Source of the DNA: Prostheceraeus crozeri | Taxonomy: Eukaryota; Platyhelminthes; Polycladida; Euryleptidae | Length of the DNA: 64,000 bases | Direction: 5' to 3' | NCBI GenBank assembly: GCA_907163375.1 | Contig: CAJQUW010015386.1 | Span: 1 to 64,000 of the forward strand | Part shown: positions 11,721-23,100 of the stretch, piece by piece | Position numbering within the stretch: the stretch's first letter is position 1 | Layout of the letters: every line of letters begins with the position of its first letter | The notes under the pieces: generated by a model | The model's database searches: none | What the model was told of the DNA's origin: nothing | The model's input: the letters and a program-made list of their open reading frames with translations, nothing else | Position numbers and translations under genes: made by a program

Positions 11721-12107
11721 ATATGATTGCGTTCGGGCAAATGGTGAGCAAGTAGAAAATAATTGTTATAGTGGTATTCGTGTCAGCAAATGTTTTCCTT
11801 TGAATCATAATTAACTTATAGAAATTAATCATTGAGTCGCTAATTGCTATTGTATCAACAACTTTGAAATTGTCACTGCTAGAATCCGCCACGTTGCATA
11901 AACAAAATGATTTTGAATCAATGTCACATAATAAATTGACGACTAAAAACTATCGCATTTTCTCAATATGAGAAAACGGAGTTCTATAGATTGTGCCCAA
12001 ATATTACACATTACAGAAGCCATACAACTTAATATACTATTCAATCTGAAATGAGATGATAGCAACAGTTGATACAATCCATTACGGGAAATGCTGACAT
12101 TTCTGGA

Positions 12108-12395
12108 TTTTTAGCCGTCATCAGTGCAGTATACCTGTGAAGAATCAGTAACTTACATGCAAACAAATCACCATCCGAAATACAGACATCTACAATTAAT
12201 GAAATACATGCAGTTTAAATCTCATTCTGTAGAGTTCGCTTCCAAAATTTGAAATTTGCAAACACCAATACAAATAGCTAATTGGTGTTTGCAGTTCATG
12301 CACGAAGCTGAGCTGCCGGATTCCCAAGCACATCCACCTACCGATGGGTCTGTGGAGTGAGTTGCTGATTTACTGCACTGATGGCGGCTAAAAAG
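12108..12395. repeat. Short inverted-repeat element
   Basis: TTTTTAGCCGTCATCAGTGCAG (12108-12130 region) is inverted at 12371-12395 with one mismatch. Between them a further perfect hairpin (GCAAACACCAAT with ATTGGTGTTTGC, about 12257-12291) is present. Likely a MITE or foldback; no target duplication was seen. Confidence 0.55.
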
Positions 12396-13059
12396 TCAAA
12401 AGCGCTTGCAGTTGAAGTTGCCTGAAGAAACTTCATCAGTACTTGTACCTCCGGCAATGATTCAAATCAAACCTTGTTCTCATCTCTTGTACTTAAAACA
12501 TAATAAAAACAATTACAACATTACAACAATTGCATTAAGAACAGCTTAGGTCTTCCAAACAAGATTATGACAGCTATTTGATAAAGGTTGATCCGCCATG
12601 GCATAAGTAAACGCAAAGTCAACACGAAAAGAAATCCTTATCACTTCTGCAGTTGTTTGTGAGATTTCGATTTTTGCTGGTGTCTTCGCCGAAATTTAGC
12701 CGCTTTTGAAACAAGTGATCGCACAAAATATTCATTCGTCATTCCCTTGTGTTCCCGAAACTTTTTAGTAGATTTTTCTTTCATATTTTTCTGGCAGACG
12801 CTTCTTGAAAGATACGTTTTGGAGAGCATCAAAGCAATCAGAACTCAATGCATGATAAACTCCATAATTACATGTACGTATTACAACTTTTTCGTCAAGC
12901 ATTCCCACCAAAATTTATTTCTTATTTCAAAACCTTGATTACTTGAGTTTCGTCCGGTTTCTTAGGATTGACGAAAGGATCACCGACTTCCTTGTAGAAG
13001 AATCTTCTGCTCAAGAGTCATGCGGGTTAGAAAGCATAGCCTGCTTTGAATTTGATCAC

Positions 13060-13690
13060 CCTTAAAAATTGTATGGTTTTTAAGGTTCCCAAACAATCTC
13101 CATTACCCCCGTTCACAATTTCAAAGGAACCCTGCATAATCTAAAAAGGACCCACATGCTTTTAGGCCTATATTTAAGGGTCCCGGTCTCAATCCTATAG
13201 GCCCTTTACAATATCATAAGGTCTATTCATACCTAGAAAGTGCTCTTTAAAAACTATAACAGTTGACGTTCACAATCTCAAAGGGATGCCTCACAAAATC
13301 TTATGGGTCCCTTTCAAAATCTAAATATGGCCTCTTCACGATCTAAAAGGGCCCCCTTCACAGTCTCAAAAGGGCCCTTCACAATCTCAAAGGGCCCCTC
13401 GCAGTCTCAAAAGTGTCCCTTCGCAGTCCCAAAAAGGCTCCCTAACGATCTAAAAGGGGCCCCTTCAAAATCTAAAATAGTTCAAATTCCAAATTATTTG
13501 TTTCATTTTTATTAATCCAAATTATTTGTTTCACTTTTAAATTCACAATTTCAAATGGGCCCCCTCACGATCTAAAAGGGGCCCCTTGTAATCTTAAAGG
13601 GCCCCTCCACTACCTTAAGAGGGCCACCTCGCAATCTCAAAAAGGCCCCTTTCAAAATCTAAAATAGTTCAAAATCCAAATTATTTGTTC
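13060..13690. repeat. Degenerate minisatellite, unit about 22-25 bp (CAATCTCAAAGGGCCC)
   Basis: More than 20 imperfect units alternate a CACAATCTCAAA-like half with GGGCCCCTT. Two larger blocks repeat AAAATCTAAAATAGTTCAAA followed by CCAAATTATTTGTT (about 13466 and 13655). The open frame at 13303-13515 is a by-product of the repeat (SKGPF repeated) and is not a gene. Confidence 0.8.
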
Positions 13691-13897
13691 CTTGGCAAAA
13701 CATTTTCTCACTACTTACTTTATTAAAAAAACCGGAAGAGTGGCAGCCCTGACGAGGATGTTTGCTGGTAAAGGTTCAAATTCTTTTAATTGAATCTTAA
13801 CTTTTTCAAATGTTCTGTGTGAATTAAACTTGCTGTCAAGTTTTCCTTTTGTGTAAGAGGTAGAGCGATAATTCTTGTTTCAATATGGAAAAGTACA

Positions 13898-13903
13898 TTT
13901 ATT
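13898..13903 (-). terminator. Candidate polyadenylation signal of the UPF0193 gene
   Basis: AATAAA on the minus strand, about 200 bp past the stop codon of the last exon. It is the first such hexamer I see downstream, so it probably ends the transcript. Confidence 0.45.
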
Positions 13904-14101
13904 TAGAGTATAGAAAGCGTGAAGGTCATTAACATACACACTAAACCAACAACTCTATAGACATCAATCCAATAAAAATGCACTGCAGGCCAAATGATTT
14001 CATAAAAAGATTCCATCAAATGAATACGGGAAGGTATGTGAGCAGTTTATTCTTTTGACTGGGACCAACTGTCTAAAGTCTCAGAAGATAAAAATGTCTT
14101 C

Positions 14102-14185
14102 TTAGTCATTTCCACTGGCTGCAGCTTCCAAATGACGTAGTTCAGCTGTTCTTCGCTTGTCAATGATTTCCATCTCACGGACCAT
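14102..14185 (-). CDS. C22orf23: UPF0193 exon 6 (last coding exon)
   Basis: Acceptor TTTTTAG before 14185, phase 0. Encodes MVREMEIIDKRRTAELRHLE and seven more residues, then TAA at 14104-14102. It matches the REMEDIDHRRSEELRK end of the human protein. Confidence 0.9.
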   Translation of the reverse strand: MVREMEIIDKRRTAELRHLEAAASGND

Positions 14186-17100
14186 CTAAAAATGAAAGGA
14201 TTCGGTCATTCAGTTGCATCTCAGAATGACAGATAGAGCATATTTTATATCATCAAAAATATTTGTCTATAGGCCTAATAGTAACATCGAACTGTTTCCG
14301 AAACTGCACAAAAGTTTCAAAAATTATTAAAAAGGAAGAACAAGATTCACTGCATTCTCCATTCGCAAAATTTACTTTCTTATATGCGTCTAATGACCGC
14401 TCGAAGCTTAGGGTTCGTTTACAAGTGTAACTTCATTGCTGACACTTTTTACTGACACTCAAAGGGTAATCAGCTGATGAGATCAACGCATTTTACTTTA
14501 TCACCATCACAAAATTAGACACGTCTTCTCTTCCTCTGCTTGACTAGAAAGGAAACATTGGAACATGTAGCGTTAATGAAATGGCACAATCTGCTGAGAT
14601 AATACCATAGCAATCGAACAATGAGCATCAAGTTCAACATTAAACACGCCAAATTGTGTGAAGTTTCAGTGACTGTTATCAACCGGATCACACAGCAAAG
14701 ACACAGTCGATGTCAAGTTCTACAGAGAAGTCTGGGAACGTTTTTTCGTGCGCCTGTCAACTTTTTTATAATGATCGGTGGGCCTAACATTATCGAGAAA
14801 ACTTTTGCGCAATGATCTGAATTCTTCGAACCTGAAGGAGTCGTGGCGAACGGAGGATTTTAAAGGAATTCAGAGCAATCCGCAAGCGACGCACGACTAT
14901 TTTTCCTATGTCTGCAAGGTATTAAAAATTTCTTTTTGCCCACTTATTAAGTTCCTGCATGTGCCATCTGTTTGAATCAGTTTGCACTTCTAGCATCTAA
15001 TTCTGTGGGCAAGATAGTTCAACTGGCTAAAGTCGCGCTTCGGTGCGATGGTGCAATAGGTTAGCACTCCGAGTGTGTCCGCCTGAGTATGCGTCACACC
15101 TGTAAAGGTCTGTTTATACTTCCGGCATAACGCACAGGTCAACGCTAACTGGCATACGCTGACTTTAGTCGGTTGACTTCGACAGAATAAAATTTGCAGT
15201 TAACTGTAACCGGCGTGATCGATTGATCAGTCACACTGTCAGTCGACTGATGTTTCTGTGAGCGCATTAAAGTTAAATGCGATTCAACTTCATTTTCAAC
15301 CAGCCGACTGATTGTTACGAAAATACCTGCGGAAGCTGTAACAAATACGAATGTTGATTTGTTTGAAGAATTGTTAATTGAAGAGGTTCGGAGGTGCGAG
15401 CTTCTTTGGGTTTTAGAGAGTAATAAACTCAGGAATACAGAGAGAGCGAACAGTTCATGGAAGGATAATAAGCCGGTCTCATTTATCGGAATAGAGAAAG
15501 ACGAAACACCATGCAAGAAAAATGGAAATATCTGCGCCAAACTCCTCTGAAACTCTCTGATCACCACTATGTTCAAATTTCGTTGATGATGCTATCGATG
15601 ATGATCGGAATCAGGAATATTTACTGAAAATCACTACACTGCAAACGCACAAAGACTGCGCCTAGTTTGAACACTTGTACGCTAGCTTTCATTGATTAAG
15701 GGAATAGTAGGTCGACTGACATAATCTGTGGACTGAAGCTTTTTCCAGTCGGCGTGCTGCAGTCTATAGCAGCGTAATTATACGTCATAAGTATATACCG
15801 GCCTTAAGGATGCGTCACACCAGTATGACGACTGACGCACGCCTTACTTGCCAGCATGAATTAGCGTTTTGGGTGCGACAGCGTAATGCAAAATGATTAC
15901 TGGACTTATTAATGCGAGACCCTTAATCAGCCCGCCAATGCTTTCACTCCAATGTCAATGCTCACATAACGATTATTAAATATTACTGCTGAATAAACCT
16001 TATCAAATGTAGTAGTCCATTTGAATAGAGTTAATTTTCTGGAATTAAAGTGTGACAGCATTGTTGAAGCAGTTGGTACTCAAACCTTGCCAAACCATGG
16101 AGTGAGTTACTAAAACTCATGTTTTTCGGAATATAGGCCTACTCCTACTGTAACAGCAGGCGCTGCGGTGGATGATCTGTCTACCTTGATTAATAAAGCA
16201 AATTACAGTCTTACCAAACTACAGTCGGAGTATATCCGAAAAACATTCCCTGCAGGGAGTCGGAGTCGGAGTCCTATCTCCTATCAAATGATAGGACTCC
16301 GGCCTATAGCTAGACCCGAAGTAAATTATTTATCCTCGTGTATAGTTGTCATTATCTTGATGTCAGCTTTCTCCTTCAAACAAAAGTACAGCGACACTGC
16401 TGCATGCAAAGCTTGTAATAATTGACGGAATGGACCGTGATAGTTAAAAAGGATTGTCTTTTCACTCGGTGATTTAATAGAGAAGACAAGCCTTCCTATA
16501 GCCTCGATCACACTTACGCACCAAAGGTCACATCAGAGACAAAAATGAAATACTAGTTTGTTTGAGAACATTACCTCTCACCCTCACGTTAATCGTGTGT
16601 GATGGCTCCTCCAAAGCGCTAAAATGATGTTCTAAAGCTTGTTAAAATCGAAAGTGTACTCATACTTTTTGGAGAAGGATGGGGATTTTCCTGTCTGGTA
16701 CATACTGGAGAAAAACCGTGTGAAGCACACATCAACAAGATGGGAGGAGTCCAGTCGTATGCATCCAACTTGAAGCGACATTTGATAAACTTTCATCGAA
16801 AATGATTGCTACTTGATACAGCAATGATCACTAAAGATAAGTTCAGGTAAGCCTATGATGATCTATGATGTAGGTTACCAGTTTTTTTAAAAAAGCTAGG
16901 CTTTACTATATAGTGGCCACCCGGAGTCGGAGTCCTATCAAAATGATGGGACTCCGCATCCCTGATTCCCTGCAAACGCAAGCTAATAGAGAACGAATTT
17001 CCAAGAGAGTTCCTGCGTGTTCAAACTCTAACAAGAAATCACTCAATTCCAGGTTCCGCGCCTTTGCAATCAATAACTTCTGCAATATTAGATAAACCTT

Positions 17101-20100
17101 TCCTATTAACTTACCTGGGAAATTTCAGTCTCAATTCTGCTGCGATATTGTTTGCCTTGTCCAAGAGATTCCATTTTGTCAAGAAAGTTTTTTCGCTCTT
17201 CGATTTCCTCCACAACTGAAAGATTGTAGGAAAGATCGGAGAATTCACCATGGGAGAATGCACAATTGATGTTCAGAGTCGGCAATAGAAATTTAGAAAC
17301 AGAATCATAAGGCATTATCACGTGGCGGACTTTAGAGTGATGAAGGTGGAATATAAATTTGAAGCAAAACGTCCGCATTTCAAGCTTCATAATTGCACAT
17401 CGTTCACAAGTTTATAGCCGACCTTATTTTTATGATAAATATCAATTTCTCCCCGAGGCTCTATTCAACACATAAAAGACAAAAGTAAACAACGTCAAAG
17501 TCCCTACGTTTCGAGCTCCTCGCTCTTGGTAACGGGAAGGAAGTAGAACTTCAATATCAGCAGATGATCACTTATATTTTATGTCTGTGGAGAATTACTC
17601 GGAGCTAATTTCCTGATGTATTTAGATTCAGACAGATGTGTTAATAACCTTTCTGTAGAAAAAGTTTTACAATTGCAATCAAGGTTAGTTTCATAGGCGT
17701 CTCATCAGCGTGGATGCCGGAATTATTAGCAAGTAGCAGTCAGAAAAAACTGAAAGTGGGCCTACTATTGTTGCTTTTGGTGCAGAAAACTGGCACTAAC
17801 AAGAAAGTAAAACAGCTTCCTAATCGTTAGCTCAAGATCGCAGCTCTCACATGCTTTGATCGAAATGATCACGTATTCCGATGTTATACGAAACTAAGGT
17901 ACTTTTTAGGCTATTTTCCCACCAGATTTTTAATTTTCAAACTACCCTTAACTTTTCAAACTAACGTCAAATTCAAGAAGTACTCAAACGTATGTCTACA
18001 GTATCAAACGCCTTACGTTCATCAAACCGATCCACGGGTGGAGGAGGTGAGTCTGGAGTTGGTGGTCGGGCTTGTTTCGCCTTCTGATTCGGATCTAAAT
18101 CCATGCCGAACGCCATCATATTCGCTAACCGATCCTTCTCATTGCTGTTTCGACCTGGAATATTCCTTGGCCGATATGCTGGTTTCTCATATGCCCCACT
18201 TTCTTCTATTTGCTGTCTCGTTCTCAATGATGATGAGTAATTCCTGTCAAGAAAAACACCAAGAATGTGAATCAATGTGAAATGATCGCAGATATTCAAA
18301 AATTATCAATTAAAATAATGAAATGTACAATTAATGCATCCGGTAAGCACAAGCACTTGATTTATTATAAGTACATGACTGCTAAACCTTGGAAAATATC
18401 GAAGCTAATTCCTAACTAAACCGTGGGCTATAGATGCCAGCCTCTAAACTGTTATAGTGGCAAAACTTTTCCATGAGAAACAATTGAAAATAATACAAAA
18501 TGTGAACTTGCTTCGGATTCAGAGGTTTTCCTTTCTGAGGTGCGGGTTTCCGTTTGACTTTTGGAGGAGGAGGATTTGGATCAGGAAGACCTCTACCATC
18601 TGAAAGCACAAATTCTCATTGTAGCTGTAGTGGCAATGCAGCAGGATCGCGATGATATTAGGTAATGTCATATAGGACAAATAAAATTTTGTGGAAACAT
18701 CTACAGGGTGGTTTGAGTAAAAAAGACTGGCGAATTTATAAATACAAGTTCATTTTTCAATGTATTCTCATACAAACATTTTAAGTCACTCGTTCATTGA
18801 GGAACGCCTGCATAAAAAAGTCAGTTCTATCTGGTGGCCCACCGATTTATCGGCCTATTATTGACACTGCAGAGTGATAATCGGTAATCGGCCGATTATT
18901 TGTCGATTATTGGACTTTTCAAGATTTTTGTTGATTTTCATTCAAATTTGGTGACTGATCGAAAGACAATATTCAAATATGAGAAAAACAATAATTTGTC
19001 GTTAGTCTCTCCCCAATACTTTTTTCCAATATGCGAGTGTTTTGAATAAAAAGGCAGATGTTATGCGCCAGATGTTATGTTACCAGCCGCTTTCTCAATG
19101 GCAAAAATCTATTAAAATTTTACAAATCGAGTATATATAAGAATTGCTAAAAGCATGATGCCAGTTCGTGACGACGATTTAGAGCCGGCTTCATTTGTGC
19201 AATCAATTGTGATTAGCTGATGCTGGTTTTGACAGGGCAATCTAAAATTCGTAGTATGCTGACGTCAAAGTCTTCAATATTGTTCGCGGCACATTTCAAG
19301 CAGTGATCAGCCAATGCACTTGCTGTGTCTCCATTCACGATGCTTCTGCGATGTTCATTAAATCTCAACCGAAATGGGCGTGAAGATTTACCTATGTAAC
19401 TAGAAGAACAAAAATGACAAATAAACTGATAAACTACAAAACGAACATTGCAATTAATATAATTAGGTAGTTTACTACAAAGAACACAATTATCGTGTTT
19501 TTTATTCATATCCTTACTGCGAAATAAATGACATAATTTTTTGTTGCTTTTATTTACGAATCTAATGTTAAGTTTATGTTTGCGAATGGGATAATTAATT
19601 TGAGATATATGAAAATTAAGATAATAAATATGATAATGATATATGATGAGATGATATAATTAAAACCAGCATCAGCGAATCACAATTGATTGCACAAATG
19701 AAGCCGGCTCTAAATCACGAACTGGCATCATGCTTTTAGCAATTCTTATATATACTCGATTTGTAAAATTATAATAGATTCTTGCCATTGAGAAAGCGGC
19801 TGGTACGCGAAACGTCTGGCGCATAACATCTGCCTTTTTATTCAAAACACTCGCATATTGGAAAAAAGTATTGGGGAGAGACTAACGACAAATTATTGTT
19901 TTTCTCATATTATGAACCTCCCGACGAAATCCATCAACTATATAATATTCAAATATTTAGATAAACTCCACTCTGCATGCACATTGTGCATTGAACTACT
20001 AATCAAATTCAAATGACTTCTTTATATCATTCCAATTATTGATAACAATGAATTCTCCCATGGACTAGAGACCAGAATGGGCTTTCGGTCCGGGCCAATT

Positions 20101-23100
20101 CTTTGGTCCCCTTGCAGATTTAATTTTTAGACCCAGGCACGTCTTATTTGAAATTAGTAGCCATTTGAATATACGCGCAAATTATGATTGAACAATCAAT
20201 TATTATATTTTGCATTATCAAGATTCACTCAAATGTCTTCTTGTTCAGAACAAAGGCATAAGGGTATTCAAAAGCTAATGTATATAGCCACCAACTGAAT
20301 GCAATTTTTGATATGTATCTGCAAGTGAACATGCTTATTTTCATATTCGTGGATGCTACGCATTCATAATTCGAAACACGCAAACGTGTGCCAGCTTTTC
20401 AAATTGCAATTATGACTTGCACCCGCCAAGGAGATCTCCTTGTTATCAATAAATTATCTCGGCAATAAAATGCCTGGAAAGTTGTGTCATATCTCGAAGA
20501 AATAATAATCGCCATGATAGTCATGATTATAAACCGCACAAATTATACTCGATTGCGCATTAACGCAATGCATTTATCGTATATAGAAATATCAAGTACT
20601 AGAGGACGGTAAGGAAAATAACCCTAAGAACGACCGACCGGTTGTGTTTCTAAAAATCCAGGTTCGGTTTCTACTCTGGAAGAAGCGCTGATCTCAACTT
20701 TTCATGCTTTTTAAATTCTAAGTAGTCCTTGTCCATGTCACGATCTCGTCTCTGGTTGACTGCGACATGTACACATTCGCTTTGCAGCTGACCAGCTGCT
20801 ATTGTAGCCTTGTGATGGAATACTCACTAGTGCAACTGGCATACCTGGCTTCGAATTCCAACGCAGAATATCGGCCTGCATATTGTATTAATTTCCGTAA
20901 ATAACGGATGAATTTATCATCTATCAAAGTGGAGTCCTATAGTTTAGTAAGTAATTACGAGTAACTTCACAACCCTTCGACATAATAACAAAGGTGGGTT
21001 CGGTCTTTTCATGCCATCATTGGTTAGAAAATGGATCGGTTCATCCGCGTCTACATTAATTTAATGATGCTGACTGTCGATGTGATTTTGCTTGGAATGA
21101 AAAACTTAGGTAATTAATTACATGAAATAAGCTTCTTGCTGTATATTTCAGTCACCAATATTACTTCTACCTGCAGCAAGTAGCCTACTACACCTTTTCC
21201 ATGCTATTTCAGATATTTCCAAATCGATTTCAGATCTTTCCAAATGAATTTCACACATTTCCAGATGGATTTCAGATTTCTCCAATTGAATTTCAGATAT
21301 CTATCAACAATCTCAACTTTGAAGATATCTGAAATTCAATTGGAGAAATCTGAAATCCATCTGGAAATGTCTGAAATTCATTTGGAAAGATCTGAAATCG
21401 ATTTGGAAATATCTGAAATAGACATGGAAATGGTGTAGAATCTAATCAAAAGCAATTGATAAAAATTCAAAATTATTCAACTCTATTTAGCACTAGAGCG
21501 CTAAAGCGCTCTCCCTGAGTATTAAAATCATACTAATGTTGTATGGATAAATCAGTAGGTCCATCTACCATTACTCTCCCTCCTACGATCGGTTAGTTCA
21601 TGCGCATGCATCAGCCGGCAACTTATTGCCCAATAGGGTGGTGTATGGACCTCGGTTGAAAACACTATAATAGATGGTTATTTGTGATGTTTCAAATTCA
21701 TGCTTATTTTGTAAGATACATAGAAGCGTTGACATTGGAAAATGATGACTAACTTATGCGTTTAATCATCATGACGACTGTTGCAGAAAATTTGGGGACA
21801 GATGCTCCTACAGGAGATATGTTCATGTACTGATAAATTGCTACAGTATTTGTTTAACTGCTTTCACTATCTTGCAGGGGACGTGTGAACAGTAGATAGC
21901 GACAAAAGCAAGTCTTCTTAACAGAACCACTACATTTTACAAAATGAATGCGAGCTATAATCGGTGACATTCGATAATAGAAGTGACATGTTAAAACATT
22001 TGTAAACCTCTGTTAGACTTTGTGAGCCAACGGATTGAGAAAATCTTCAGTCTGCATCAGCCTGCTCTAATCAATTATTCAAAATACCCGGTATATTCTA
22101 AACTGTAAATGGATGTTTGAATGATCAGGGGGCGTCGAGTCCGAGACTTCGGGAGAAAGTACAAGAAGTATATTCAAGACATGATGTGATTGCCATAATC
22201 GCATGGGAATCTTCGATAGAAAATACAGGGAACAATTTGCTTCCTGGCTTTTGTATCGCACTTTTGCGATGCAAAATCAATTTTGCAATGCAACCTGAAT
22301 GTCCTGTATCGCAACGTTCTGGAAGTTCTGGAAAAATCTCAAAATACGAAGGTTGAGTGGATTCAGCAAGACTGACTATAGGTCAAGACTACACGAAAGC
22401 ACCATATACAACCAGACAAGAATCAGTGTCCCCTCCATGTGAGTTCAGCTGTTATGATGCTGTGAAGCAATTTTCACAACCCAGACGATGCGTGCCGTTA
22501 TCGCAAGCGTCCACATGAAGATTAGGTTCATAACAGTGTAATGAATTATTGACTTTGTTTCAGTTGATTAACACTTCATCATTTTTCGTTTTTCACCATT
22601 TTTTATGTTACAAAAAAACAGTTTATTTATTTCTCCCACAAATTTCATTAACAAATCAACAAAGTAAATAGAATGATTGAATATTGAGCTGCATCCTCAG
22701 CTGAAAAATGGAAACAGACTTGAATAACTGCAGGGGTCTCACTCCAAAATTTTGGATTTTTTGCCCCTTATTTTTCTTCTAAAATGGAGAAAACTAAATG
22801 ACTTGAGTGAATAGTACACCATGAAGTATTCACCACGATGCAATCGACCTTTTTCTTTTCAGGATGCAGTCCTTATATGATACTTATACGATTTTTTCGA
22901 GTACCTATCGTCCACTGAAAACATTCGTCTTAGGTTAAGTAGTCCTTAATTGCAAGTTACTTTCCCAGTAACGTTTTAGCATTGACCTAGCTACGGAAGT
23001 CAAATGCAAGACGAGTTAAATTGTTCAACCTAAGTATAAATGCTGTTTAAGTCATTCTACATCAAAATACTCTGATCACATGTGATATTAAAAATCTGTA

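Larger units (their letters stand above)
9557..13751. mobile_element. 4.2-kb element with 16-bp CAGGGCTGCCACTCTT inverted ends
   Basis: CAGGGCTGCCACTCTT occurs at 9557-9572 and in inverse orientation ending at 13751, a perfect 16-bp TIR. Both inner flanks continue into CCGG- and GGGCCCC-rich sequence (9607-9645 at the left, the minisatellite at the right). The flanking octamers (GGAATAGA and ACGAGGAT) do not match, so the target duplication is lost or the ends are coincidental. The CAGGG start suggests hAT. It contains a second transposon (9760-10789), a DDE transposase fragment (11408-11720), an inverted repeat (12108-12395) and a minisatellite. Confidence 0.55.
18977..19911 (-). mobile_element. 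Penelope-like element relic between inverted ~250-bp arms
   Basis: Left arm 18977-19230 and right arm 19662-19911 are inverted copies at roughly 90% identity by eye. Between them, on the minus strand, lies a PLE endonuclease fragment (19213-19509). Terminal repeats in inverted orientation are one of the known arrangements of PLE copies. Each arm holds a decayed hammerhead-like site (19067-19103 minus, 19784-19820 plus). Confidence 0.72.

Noticed and set aside
13303-13515. 70-codon Ser/Lys/Pro-rich ORF
   Set aside because: It lies wholly in the GGGCCC minisatellite and changes frame with unit length.
15040-15075. Second SINE head near GGTGCAATAGGTTAGC
   Set aside because: No B box follows; too short to support.
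15145-15576. 143-codon minus-strand ORF
   Set aside because: It is the opposite strand of the MADF-like frame and has no domain.
18699-18730. Possible mariner terminus ACAGGGTGGTTTGAGTAAAA
   Set aside because: No inverted partner was found within several kilobases.
21244-21438. 64-codon ORF with SEIxLE repeats
   Set aside because: It is one arm and the loop of a foldback element; the peptide repeat follows from the DNA repeat.
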